From an uncultured Eubacteriales bacterium (lineage in GTDB: Bacteria > Bacillota > Clostridia > Oscillospirales > Acutalibacteraceae), in assembly GCA_934457095.1 (NCBI GenBank), contig CAKSHJ010000003.1:1-64000 (forward strand): 64,000 nt of DNA, written 5' to 3'. Below are positions 27,434-35,202 of the stretch, piece after piece (position 1 is the first letter of the stretch; the number at the start of each line of letters is the position of its first letter). Under the pieces are notes generated by a model that saw only the letters and a list, made by a program, of their open reading frames with translations, was not told the DNA's origin and made no database searches. The position numbers were made by a program, and so were the translations under genes.

Positions 27434-27608
27434 ATATCTTTTCTCTCTTTCCTTTTGAAATGGATGACTATAATTCTGCAATGGTACTTGTGTCGATAAC
27501 ATTATAACATAAAAAAGTTTGTGTACATACTCAAATATCAATCCATACATTCGATTTTTGCCGTTTCTTTTGCTACAATGATTGTAGAATATAAAGGAGA
27601 AACGGCGG

Positions 27609-27789
27609 ATGAAGATAGAAATATCACCTTGTGCTGGATACGATGGAGTGACGGTTCATTACAGAGAATCTGAACAATCTGCGGAGCAAGCTTATTGCAG
27701 CGGGTAAATATAGCGATACGGTTGATGAACTACTACTCAAGTTCGTAAACGCTAAGGTCAAGAAATTCAAGGGTATTTACACGGAATAA
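27609..27789 (+). pseudogene. Frameshifted small conjugative-element ORF
   Basis: ATG 27609 with AAAGGAG nearby reads MKIEISPCAGYDGVTVHYRE. A shift near 27670 moves to NNLRSKLIAAGKYSDTVDEL and a VNAKVKKF-type end at 27789. I associate this with small cargo proteins of Tn1549-like elements. Function unknown. Confidence 0.45.
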
Positions 27790-27804
27790 TAGGAGGTTAG
27801 GGCG

Positions 27805-27937
27805 ATGACAGAATACGAAAAGATGTGCGGCACATCCAGACAGGTGGGCAATTATTTCCTGCTCAATCTCGGGATTGGAGAACAGAACGAAGTACCAATT
27901 TGATTTGCCTGACGGTTTAAGCAATCCTGTCGATTGA
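27805..27937 (+). pseudogene. Second frameshifted small conjugative-element ORF
   Basis: ATG 27805 behind AGGAGG reads MTEYEKMCGTSRQVGNYF; a shift near 27885 gives YQFDLPDGLSNPVD and stop at 27937. Same origin as the preceding remnant. Confidence 0.4.
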
Positions 27938-27945
27938 AGCAGTCG

Positions 27946-28101
27946 CTATAAGAAAATCACACTGTTTATCTGCGATAGGCACAATTTTGCCATATCAAGA
28001 TAGTCAGTAATACGACCAAAATGTTTACCGGATTCCTCGGCTTGTAAAAAACCTTCATTAAAGCCTCCGGCTCCAGCAAACATATCTATAAAGGTTGGCA
28101 T
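27946..28101 (-). pseudogene. DNA cytosine-5 methyltransferase, N-terminal fragment
   Basis: The minus-strand ATG at 28101 reads MPTFIDMFAGAGGFNEGFLQ, the SAM-binding motif I of C5 methylases. After GKHF the similarity ends and a 23-residue unrelated tail leads to a stop. All catalytic motifs (PCQ onward) are missing. It was probably the modification part of a restriction system on the decayed element. Confidence 0.75.
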
Positions 28102-28244
28102 ATCAATTAAGAAAAGTCCAGGCCGAAAGTGGCTTTTACAATTAGGCACTTTAGATTTGTTCACTTGTCACAAAACACAATAGGAACAACTCTTTGTGGA
28201 CGCAAGGAGTCTGCTTGTTAGGTTGGCGCTGAATAGCAAAAAGT

Positions 28245-28288
28245 AGAGGCGCAGCCTTCAGAATGATCCGTTGGCTGCGCCTCTTTTT
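28245..28288 (+). terminator. Strong bidirectional-looking terminator
   Basis: AGAGGCGCAGCC (28245-28256) pairs perfectly with GGCTGCGCCTCT (28273-28284), then a T-run. Confidence 0.85.
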
Positions 28289-28335
28289 GCGCTCTGGAAA
28301 AGAATTTTCAAGAGTACCCTGAAAATCTGCGACTC

Positions 28336-28418
28336 AATTCAGAGTAAGTAGAGAGAAGAATTTTTTGAAACTCTTCTGCCCCCACAAAAGGGCATCCAAA
28401 TTCAAAGTAAGTGAGAGG
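28336..28418 (+). repeat. Imperfect 20-bp direct repeats upstream of the RepA remnant
   Basis: AATTCAGAGTAAGTAGAGAG (28336-28355) and AATTCAAAGTAAGTGAGAGG (28399-28418) are 63 bp apart. Their place before a RepA-type gene suggests either iterons or a duplicated leader. No gene lies in 28102-28504. Confidence 0.5.
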
Positions 28419-28504
28419 ACTTTTTCAGTACACCCGATAATTAGGAACAGCAATGGAATCACACTACCCGCTTTGAGAAAGCTGCTTACGGAGCGGAAAA
28501 TTGA

Positions 28505-28846
28505 ATGAACCAGAAAATTTGTTGGTGGGGAGCGGAATCCTTTTCCTACTACCGAGTGCCAAAGGCGCTATTCACCTATCTACGATACAAAATACTGTTT
28601 GCCGATGCCGCCTTGCTTTACGGACGGTTGCTTGACCGCACAGGTTTGTCCGGCAGAAATGCGGCGGCGTTTTCCGATGAAAGCAGGCACATCTTCATCT
28701 ACTACACCTTGAATGAAGTCTGTACCGCCCTTGGCTGTGGTCACGACAAGGCAACACGGCTGTCCGTGGAACTGGAAAAGCAAAGCGGAACACGGCAAGC
28801 GGGTATCTCCAATTGTTCCCTAAGGCTACAAGAAGTCACTAGATAA
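28505..28846 (+). pseudogene. Replication initiator RepA (RepA_N) fragment
   Basis: ATG 28505 starts MNQKICWWGAESFSYYRVPK, followed by LLYGRLLDRTGLS and YTLNEVCTALGCGHDKATRL, the RepA_N winged-helix of Firmicutes plasmids and integrative elements. It stops after 113 residues, losing the C-terminal host-specific part, and the last residues look out of frame. Confidence 0.7.
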
Positions 28847-28856
28847 CAGAGAATAA

Positions 28857-29470
28857 TAGCTCATTGATGAGCCTGCAGCAGAGGTGGTACGAAAGATATT
28901 CAAACTTTGCTTTGCAGGGCGTGGTTCGTCACAGATTGCCCGTGACCTTGAAAAGGAGAATATTCTTACCAACCGGCATACACCCGGCTGCGCCGTGAAT
29001 TTTATCACCACCACAGTCAGCTATAAAGGGTATAAGACCATCTATAATTCCATAGAGGAACAGCAGATACATTCCCAATATGCAGGAGCCGATTGTTTCG
29101 GAGGAACTGTTTGATCGTGTGCAGAAGCTTCGCAGTCACAAGCGCGGAAATACGAAAACCGGGCGAGGAACTTGCAACATTCACTATATCCGCAATGTGG
29201 CACTGAAACAGATCGTGGCGGGAGCGGTGGGTAGTCTTGCAGACTTTGTGCGGCGCATCCAAGCAATCGACAAAGCTATTAAAGGGTTTGTTTGAGGCGG
29301 GGTTACCGATGAGGGTTTCACAAAAAAGACTGCCAACTACGAAAAGGAGCAGAAGGAATTGCTGGAACTTGTAGCTGACGGTAAGAAAAAATTACTGGAT
29401 GCAGAACAAAGCAAGGTGGATCTGAAGTTGCTGATGAAAGCGCTGCGGAACTATCATATGGTAGTAGCGT
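28857..29470 (+). pseudogene. Large serine recombinase (TndX/TnpX-like), heavily deleted
   Basis: In changing frames: IDEPAAEVVRKIFKLCFAGR, IARDLEKENILTNR, QEPIVSEELFDRVQKLRSHK, RGTCNIHYIRNVAL and TANYEKEQKELLELV. These are pieces of the recombinase/zinc-ribbon/coiled-coil region of large serine recombinases, in the right order but with missing stretches between them. The N-terminal catalytic resolvase domain is gone. It ends abruptly against the 3' end of the HAD gene at 29496. Confidence 0.75.
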
Positions 29471-29495
29471 TTTTTCATGTTTTGTACCGGAATAA

Positions 29496-30152
29496 TTACG
29501 GTAAAAGCAGTTCAGTCAACTCCTGCACGGTAGAGGCAAAGGTTTGTGCGCTATGCTGCTGCATTTCCTGTTTAGTACCGTAGCCGTACAGCACCCCGAT
29601 AAAATGTGTACCTGCCTGCTGTGCACCAAGCGCGTCGAATTGCGTGTCACCTATCATAACCGCGTTTTTGGGGTTTGTGTCGCAGTGCGCAAGTCCTTTT
29701 TGTATAAGTTGCATTTTGCTGCTTTTGCGTTCTTCTAAATCTGCGCCGGCCACAAAATGAAAAAACGGTGCAATTTCCAAATGCTCCAGTACAATATGCG
29801 CCATAGGTTCGGGTTTGGAGGTAGCAATACAGAGTTTGATGCCGTTTTCTTTTAGTTCGGCAAGCAATTGCGGAACACCCTCAAAGGTGCTGTTGTTATA
29901 AATACCGCCGTTTAGGTAAATCTCGCGGTAATGCGCTAAACCCAAGTCGGCTTCCTGTCTGGTCATGCCGCAAAATTCCATAAAGCTATGACATAGCGGT
30001 GGGCCGATGAATTTACGCAGAGTTTCCGGGTCGGGAACGGGCTTGTTCATATGCTGTAATGTGGTCACAACGCAGTCCAATACGCCGGGTGCAGACTTTG
30101 CAAGAGTACCGTCTAAATCGAAAAGAACGGTTTCAAACACGGGTTGTTTCAT
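29496..30152 (-). CDS. HAD phosphatase, phosphoglycolate phosphatase-like
   Basis: 218 residues from ATG 30152. LFDLDGTLAKSAPGV holds the nucleophile Asp, IATSKPEP motif II, KSSKMQL the Lys region and MIGDTQFDALGA the metal-binding motif III. A helical cap between motifs I and II makes it a Gph/PpaX-like subfamily I enzyme. The start overlaps the stop of the thioesterase by ATGA, so the two are translationally coupled and may handle related metabolites. Its 3' end borders a decayed mobile region. Confidence 0.85.
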   Translation of the reverse strand: MKQPVFETVLFDLDGTLAKSAPGVLDCVVTTLQHMNKPVPDPETLRKFIGPPLCHSFMEFCGMTRQEADLGLAHYREIYLNGGIYNNSTFEGVPQLLAELKENGIKLCIATSKPEPMAHIVLEHLEIAPFFHFVAGADLEERKSSKMQLIQKGLAHCDTNPKNAVMIGDTQFDALGAQQAGTHFIGVLYGYGTKQEMQQHSAQTFASTVQELTELLLP

Positions 30153-30565
30153 TGAGAAGCCTCCTGTGATTGCTGAGCTTTGCGCTGTGCCGCTTTTTGG
30201 GCAAAACGTTCGGTTTTTACGCTGACGCGAGTATGCGTGCCGGTGGCTATGATACCGGCATTATCGGTTGCGGTCAACTGGAATGTAAAAAAACGACCGT
30301 CTGATTCCATCAGTTCTGCTTGGGCGGTGACGGTGACGCCCTGAGCGGTGGGACACAGATGACGCACGGTAATTTCGGAACCTACGGTGGTGCAATCCGG
30401 CTCTATATAGTAGGCGGCCAGGTCGGCTGCGGCGCCCTCCATAAGCGCTGCCACCATAGGCGTGGCAAGTACGGCTACCGTACCGCTGCCTACATTTTTA
30501 GCAAGGTGCGCCTCGGTTACGGTGAGCTGTCTTTGAGCGGTTTGACCGATTTGCGGTTGATTCAT
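30149..30565 (-). CDS. FlK-like thioesterase (hotdog fold)
   Basis: 138 residues from ATG 30565 behind AAAGGAGG. ATPMVAALMEGAAADL supplies the Thr and Glu and GSEITVRHL the His that match the fluoroacetyl-CoA thioesterase (FlK) catalytic triad layout. It is likely an acyl-CoA house-cleaning enzyme of unknown substrate. It overlaps the HAD gene by 4 bp. Confidence 0.8.
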   Translation of the reverse strand: MNQPQIGQTAQRQLTVTEAHLAKNVGSGTVAVLATPMVAALMEGAAADLAAYYIEPDCTTVGSEITVRHLCPTAQGVTVTAQAELMESDGRFFTFQLTATDNAGIIATGTHTRVSVKTERFAQKAAQRKAQQSQEASQ

Positions 30566-30722
30566 GGCAAAAAGCCTCCTTTGACAGTGTTTTTGCTTAG
30601 TATAGCACATGCGCATGCATTTTAAAAGGTATTGAGGGAATTTGCTTGCAAGCGGCGTTCATTTGCTTTATAATAGTAAAAATAAAACAGCTGAATTTTA
30701 CGGAAAGAGGTTAGAGCGTGCT

Positions 30723-31817
30723 ATGAAATTGGGAATTGTGGGTTTGCCGAATGTAGGGAAAAGCACCTTGTTTAATGCCATTACAAATGCGGGAGCGCAG
30801 TCTGCAAATTACCCGTTTTGTACCATTGAGCCGAATGTAGGCGTAGTTGCCGTACCCGACAGCCGGCTGAATGTGCTTGCCAAAATGTATGATTCACAAA
30901 AGGTGGTACCGGCTTCGATTGAGTTTGTGGACATTGCAGGGTTGGTAAAAGGCGCCTCTAAAGGAGAGGGATTGGGTAATCAATTTTTATCCAATATTCG
31001 CGAGGTGGATGCCATTGTACATGTGGTGCGTTGCTTTGAAAATGACGATATTATTCATGTGGAGGGCAGTATAGGTCCAAAAAGAGATATTGAAACCATT
31101 GAAACCGAATTGATTTTGTCGGATATAGAGGTGCTGGACAGACGCATTGAAAAAGCACAGAAGCTACTCAAGGCCGATAAAAAGCATCAAGCGGAGTACG
31201 AGTTTTTTCAGCGGGTAAAACAGACGCTCGACAACGGGAAACCTGCGCGCAGAATGACCTGTACGCCGGAAGAAGCCGAATGGCTTGCCACGGTGGCGTT
31301 GTTGACCAACAAACCGGTCATTTACGCGGCCAATATGAGCGAGGACGATTTTAAAAATGGCATTTTACAAAACGAGGGCTTTTTGCAAGTACAGGAAATT
31401 GCACAGCAGGAACATGCGGGTGTTTTGCCGATTTGCGCAGAAATTGAGGCGGAAATTGCCAATATGGAGCGGGAGGAAAAGGAATTGTTTCTTTCCGACA
31501 TGGGGCTTTCGGAGTCGGGGCTTGACCGCCTGATTAAAGAGGGATATACGCTGTTGGGATTGATTTCTTACCTGACGGCCGGACCGCAGGAGACCAGAGC
31601 GTGGACCATTACAAAAGGAATGCGCGCACCGCAGGCAGCGGGCAAAATTCACACCGATTTTGAACGTGGATTTATTCGTGCGGAGGTGGTTGCTTTTGAC
31701 GATTTGACCACCTGTGGAAGTATGAATGCCGCCAAAGAAAAAGGGTTGGTGCGCTCGGAGGGCAAGGATTATGTGGTAAAAGACGGAGATGTGATTTTGT
31801 TCCGTTTTAATGTGTAA
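30723..31817 (+). CDS. ychF: Redox-regulated ATPase YchF
   Basis: 364 residues from ATG 30723 (AGAGG 13 bp upstream). An Obg-family P-loop protein that binds ribosomes and prefers ATP. GLPNVGKSTLFNAIT is the P-loop, DIAGLVKGASKGEGLGNQFL the switch II region, NMSE replaces the usual NKxD and underlies the ATP preference, and the C-terminal TGS-like domain ends KDGDVILFRFNV. Normal length. Confidence 0.95.
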   Translation: MKLGIVGLPNVGKSTLFNAITNAGAQSANYPFCTIEPNVGVVAVPDSRLNVLAKMYDSQKVVPASIEFVDIAGLVKGASKGEGLGNQFLSNIREVDAIVHVVRCFENDDIIHVEGSIGPKRDIETIETELILSDIEVLDRRIEKAQKLLKADKKHQAEYEFFQRVKQTLDNGKPARRMTCTPEEAEWLATVALLTNKPVIYAANMSEDDFKNGILQNEGFLQVQEIAQQEHAGVLPICAEIEAEIANMEREEKELFLSDMGLSESGLDRLIKEGYTLLGLISYLTAGPQETRAWTITKGMRAPQAAGKIHTDFERGFIRAEVVAFDDLTTCGSMNAAKEKGLVRSEGKDYVVKDGDVILFRFNV

Positions 31818-31830
31818 ATAAAGTGTGCAG

Positions 31831-31857
31831 GCGGTGTCTTTAGGGATGCCGCTTTTT
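31831..31857 (+). terminator. Terminator of ychF
   Basis: GCGGTGTC (31831-31838) pairs with GATGCCGC through G-U pairs, then TTTTT. Confidence 0.7.
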
Positions 31858-31919
31858 GTTTTTTGGGTGTATTGGCATTTTAAAACCGGCACATACTATA
31901 AGCAAAGGAGAGGACTACT

Positions 31920-32300
31920 ATGAAAATTTTAGCGCAGCTGTCTGTCATATTTGCAATTTGTTTGGTGGCCGAGTGCATTGCCGCAATCTTACCGTTTGCG
32001 TTCCCTGCCGGTGTGATTGGTATGATTTTATTATTTTTATTGCTACTTGTAAAATTTATAAAAAAACGCCATATACAGGAAGTCTCGGAATTTGTACTGA
32101 AAAATATTTCTTTTTTTTATATTCCGACCGCGGTGAGTATTATGCAGAGCATAGGGCATTTGCAGGGTTATTTGTGGCAATTTGCGCTGATTTGTATTGT
32201 TTCGGCCTTGTTGACTTTTTTGGCAACGGCATATACGGTAATTGGCGTCATGAAATTACAGGAGCGACTTGCGGCAAAAAGGGGGAACAAGCATGAATGA
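31920..32300 (+). CDS. lrgA: LrgA/CidA-family membrane protein
   Basis: 126 residues with four hydrophobic helices. The FPAGVIGMILLFLLLL segment is typical of holin-like LrgA/CidA proteins. In other Firmicutes the pair modulates murein hydrolase export or pyruvate uptake. Start ATG 31920 behind AAAGGAG. The stop overlaps lrgB by 8 bp. Confidence 0.85.
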   Translation: MKILAQLSVIFAICLVAECIAAILPFAFPAGVIGMILLFLLLLVKFIKKRHIQEVSEFVLKNISFFYIPTAVSIMQSIGHLQGYLWQFALICIVSALLTFLATAYTVIGVMKLQERLAAKRGNKHE

Positions 32301-32991
32301 AATGGTGAGCAATTTGGAGAAAATTTTGAGCAACGGGCTGTTCGGTATGCTGATTACCATTGCGGCATATTTGGTGGGGGTATGGCTCAACCGCAAATTC
32401 GGGTCGGCGCTGCTCAACCCGCTGCTTATTGCAATGGCTATTATCATTCCGCTGCTGTGGCTGTGCCGTATCCCCTATGAGTCTTACAACGTGGGCGGGA
32501 GCATGATTACCGTATTTTTGGTTCCGGTAACCACCATTTTGGGGTATAGCATTTACCTGCAATTAGAAACCTTGAAAAAATATTGGTTGCCGATTTTAAC
32601 GGGTTGTTTGGTTAGCTGCGGCGTTTCGATTGGCAGCACGGTGGCGCTTTGCAAGTTATTCGGCTTGGACAAGGAGTTGACTGGTTCCTTGATTCCGCAC
32701 ACGGTGACAACGCCGATTGCCGTGGGGGTAAGCGAAAAATTGGGTGGTATTACGGGCATTACCGTGGCGGGTGTTATTTTTACCGGGATAATCGGCGCGG
32801 TGTTTTGTCCGCTTTTGGTAAAGCTTTTGCACCTGAAAAACCCGGTTGGCATAGGCGTAGGCTTTGGATGCAGCAGTACCGCCATCGGTACGGCAAGAGC
32901 TATGGAATTGGGGCAGGTGCAGGGTGCTATGAGCAGTATGGCCTTGGGCGTTGCCGGTATGATGACCGTGGTAGTTTCGATGCTTTTATAA
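32293..32991 (+). CDS. lrgB: LrgB/CidB-family membrane protein
   Basis: 232 residues, ATG 32293 with AAGGGGGAA inside the end of lrgA. Multi-pass protein with LLNPLLIAMAIIIPLL, PHTVTTPIAVGVSEKLGG and the late FGCSSTAIGTARAMELG motif, all diagnostic of LrgB. Expected to act with LrgA in the same membrane complex. Confidence 0.9.
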   Translation: MNEMVSNLEKILSNGLFGMLITIAAYLVGVWLNRKFGSALLNPLLIAMAIIIPLLWLCRIPYESYNVGGSMITVFLVPVTTILGYSIYLQLETLKKYWLPILTGCLVSCGVSIGSTVALCKLFGLDKELTGSLIPHTVTTPIAVGVSEKLGGITGITVAGVIFTGIIGAVFCPLLVKLLHLKNPVGIGVGFGCSSTAIGTARAMELGQVQGAMSSMALGVAGMMTVVVSMLL

Positions 32992-32994
32992 ATG

Positions 32995-33025
32995 AAAACA
33001 GGCAGGGAATTTCCTTGCCTGTTTT
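32995..33025. terminator. Bidirectional terminator between lrgB and lepA
   Basis: AAAACAGGCA pairs with TGCCTGTTTT; A/T-runs on both sides serve both converging genes. Confidence 0.85.
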
Positions 33026-33028
33026 GAG

Positions 33029-34840
33029 TTATTCATCTAATTTTAATACGCTCATAAAGGCGTCCTGAGGCACCTCTACCGTGCCCAGCTGACGCATGCG
33101 TTTTTTGCCTTCCTTCTGTTTTTCCAGTAATTTGCGTTTGCGGGTAATGTCGCCGCCGTAGCATTTGGCAAGCACATCTTTCCGCATAGCCTTGACTGTT
33201 TCCCTTGCAATCACCTTACCGCCAATGCATGCCTGAATCGGAACCTCGAATAATTGGCGTGGAATTTTCTGCTGTAATTTTTCAGCCATTTTGCGCCCCC
33301 TTGTATAGGCCTTGTCCTTGTGAATGATGAAACTCAGCGCATCTACCACTTCGCCGTTGAGCATCATATCCAGTTTCACCAAATCGCTTTTGGCATAGCC
33401 GGTCAGTTCATAGTCGAACGAGGCATAACCCCTTGTGCGAGATTTTAACGCGTCAAAAAAGTCGTAAATAATTTCGTTGAGCGGTAATTCATAATGGATG
33501 TCCACACGGTCGGTGTCCAAATACTGCATGTCTTTGAAAACACCGCGGCGTTCCTGACAAAGTTCCATGATATTGCCCACATATTCGCTGGGCGTGTAAA
33601 TATGTGCGCTGGTCATAGGCTCCTCCGCCTGCGCAATCAATGCGGCATCGGGATAGTTGGTAGGGTTGTCTACCATGAGCACCTCGCCGTTGGTTTTGGT
33701 AATGCGATAAATAACGCTGGGCGCGGTGGTAATAATGTCTAAATTATATTCGCGCTCCAAGCGTTCCTGAATGATTTCCATATGCAAAAGCCCCAAAAAG
33801 CCGCAACGATAGCCAAAACCCAGCGCCACCGAAGTTTCCGGCTCGTAGGTTAATGCGGCGTCGTTGAGCTGCAGTTTTTCCAGCGCATCTCGCAGGTCGG
33901 CATAATGTGCACCGTCTGCCGGGTAAATACCGCTGAATACCATAGGCAAAATGGGGCGATAGCCCGGCAGAGGCTGTGCAGCAGGACGATTTTGCAACGT
34001 AATGGTATCGCCTACATGAGCGTCCTGCACGGATTTGATGGAGGCGGCAATATAGCCGACTTCCCCGGCAGAAAGACAGTCGGTAGGCTCGGCGCTTCCG
34101 TTTGCGCGCATATAGCCGCATTCCACAACGGTGAATGTCGCACCGGTTGCCATCATTTTCATGGTATCGCCCGGCTGGATTTTCCCCTCTTTAATCCGCA
34201 CATATACAATTACACCTTTATAAGCATCGTAGTAGGAGTCGAAAATCAAGGCTTGCAGAGGCTGCTGAGAATCGCCGCTCGGCGGGGGTATCAATTGCAC
34301 CACCTGCTCCATGACCTGCTCGATATTCAGCCCGGTTTTGGCGGAAATACGCGGTGCGTCCTGTGCGGGGATGCCGATGACATCTTCAATTTCATTGCAG
34401 ACTCGGTCGGGGTCGGCGCTTGGCAGGTCTATTTTGTTGATAACCGGTACGATTTCCAGTCCGCCATCGACTGCCATATAGGTATTGGCAAGCGTTTGAG
34501 CTTCAATGCCCTGAGAGGCGTCTACGACCAGAATCGCGCCCTCGCACGCGGCTAAAGACCGCGAAACTTCATAGGTGAAGTCCACATGACCGGGTGTGTC
34601 GATTAGATTGAAAATGTAATCCAAACCGTCTTTGGCGTGGTACATCAGCGTAACGGCGTGCGCTTTTATGGTAATGCCGCGTTCGCGTTCCAAGTCCATA
34701 TTATCCAGCAATTGGTTTTCCATATCTCGCAGAGCCACAGCTTTGGTTTGCTCCAAAATGCGGTCTGCCAATGTACTTTTTCCGTGGTCTATATGGGCAA
34801 TGATACTGAAATTGCGGATTCTTTCCTGTGGCACTGACAA
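33029..34840 (-). CDS. lepA: Elongation factor 4 (LepA)
   Basis: 603 residues. Ribosomal GTPase that back-translocates or remodels stalled ribosomes. [13 protein letters not shown] (G1), [19 protein letters not shown] and [10 protein letters not shown] are the GTPase motifs, and the LepA-specific C-terminus ends with [21 protein letters not shown] 34840 is chosen because it yields (M)[13 protein letters not shown] as in relatives and has AGGTGAT just upstream; an in-frame GTG at 34849 is less well placed. Confidence 0.95.
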   Translation of the reverse strand: MSVPQERIRNFSIIAHIDHGKSTLADRILEQTKAVALRDMENQLLDNMDLERERGITIKAHAVTLMYHAKDGLDYIFNLIDTPGHVDFTYEVSRSLAACEGAILVVDASQGIEAQTLANTYMAVDGGLEIVPVINKIDLPSADPDRVCNEIEDVIGIPAQDAPRISAKTGLNIEQVMEQVVQLIPPPSGDSQQPLQALIFDSYYDAYKGVIVYVRIKEGKIQPGDTMKMMATGATFTVVECGYMRANGSAEPTDCLSAGEVGYIAASIKSVQDAHVGDTITLQNRPAAQPLPGYRPILPMVFSGIYPADGAHYADLRDALEKLQLNDAALTYEPETSVALGFGYRCGFLGLLHMEIIQERLEREYNLDIITTAPSVIYRITKTNGEVLMVDNPTNYPDAALIAQAEEPMTSAHIYTPSEYVGNIMELCQERRGVFKDMQYLDTDRVDIHYELPLNEIIYDFFDALKSRTRGYASFDYELTGYAKSDLVKLDMMLNGEVVDALSFIIHKDKAYTRGRKMAEKLQQKIPRQLFEVPIQACIGGKVIARETVKAMRKDVLAKCYGGDITRKRKLLEKQKEGKKRMRQLGTVEVPQDAFMSVLKLDE

Positions 34841-34978
34841 TATGATCACCTAGGCTTCTTGTATAAATTTATTTTTATTGTAGCATAAAAATTGGGTGGG
34901 CGCAATTTATAAACGTATAAAAATATACACGATTTTTAAAATTTCGGAATAAACTGGAATAAAAATTTCATTTTAAGG

Positions 34979-35007
34979 TTGATATTTTTTGCAAAATAGG
35001 GTATACT
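34979..35007 (+). promoter_or_regulatory. Promoter of the Mn2+ riboswitch/P-type ATPase unit
   Basis: TTGATA (34979-34984), 17 bp, TATACT (35002-35007). The transcript would start near 35014, directly before the aptamer. Confidence 0.8.
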
Positions 35008-35016
35008 ATACCTTAG

Positions 35017-35155
35017 TTAAAAGGGAGTAGCTGGCAGAATTTTCTGCGGTACACTGCGACATACCGGCTTTTTTGTAGCGAAAAAGCTCGCTTGTACCTG
35101 AAATAGCAAGACTTTTATTACGGCTGTATTCGGGCTGTGATAAGAGTCTTTTTTT
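35017..35155 (+). promoter_or_regulatory. yybP-ykoY (Mn2+) riboswitch with intrinsic terminator
   Basis: AAAAGGGAGTAGCTGGCAG (from 35020), GCGACATACCGGC, GTACCTGAAATAGC and GCAAGACTTTT match the conserved parts of the yybP-ykoY aptamer. The terminator arms AAGACTTTTATTACGGC (35108-35124) and GCTGTGATAAGAGTCTT (35134-35150) pair along their full length and are followed by seven T. The first terminator arm contains the 3' strand of aptamer helix P1. Ligand binding should therefore hold P1 and prevent termination: an ON switch for Mn2+. Confidence 0.85.
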
Positions 35156-35202
35156 ATGCGGCTGCGGTGTATTTTTATGTGAGATATTTGGAGGAATGCG
35201 GA

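Larger units (their letters stand above)
25065..29480. mobile_element. Second graveyard of conjugative-element and defence genes
   Basis: This block contains only broken genes: SF1 helicase, two small cargo ORFs, C5 methylase fragment, RepA_N fragment and large serine recombinase pieces, between the sigma-like gene and the HAD gene. Several are typical of Tn1549/CTn-like elements. No flanking repeat or intact recombinase was found, so its ends are uncertain. Confidence 0.55.

Noticed and set aside
28102..28164. Upstream extension of the methylase fragment
   Set aside because: The 21 codons before MPTFIDMF show no similarity to methylases and lack a ribosome binding site.
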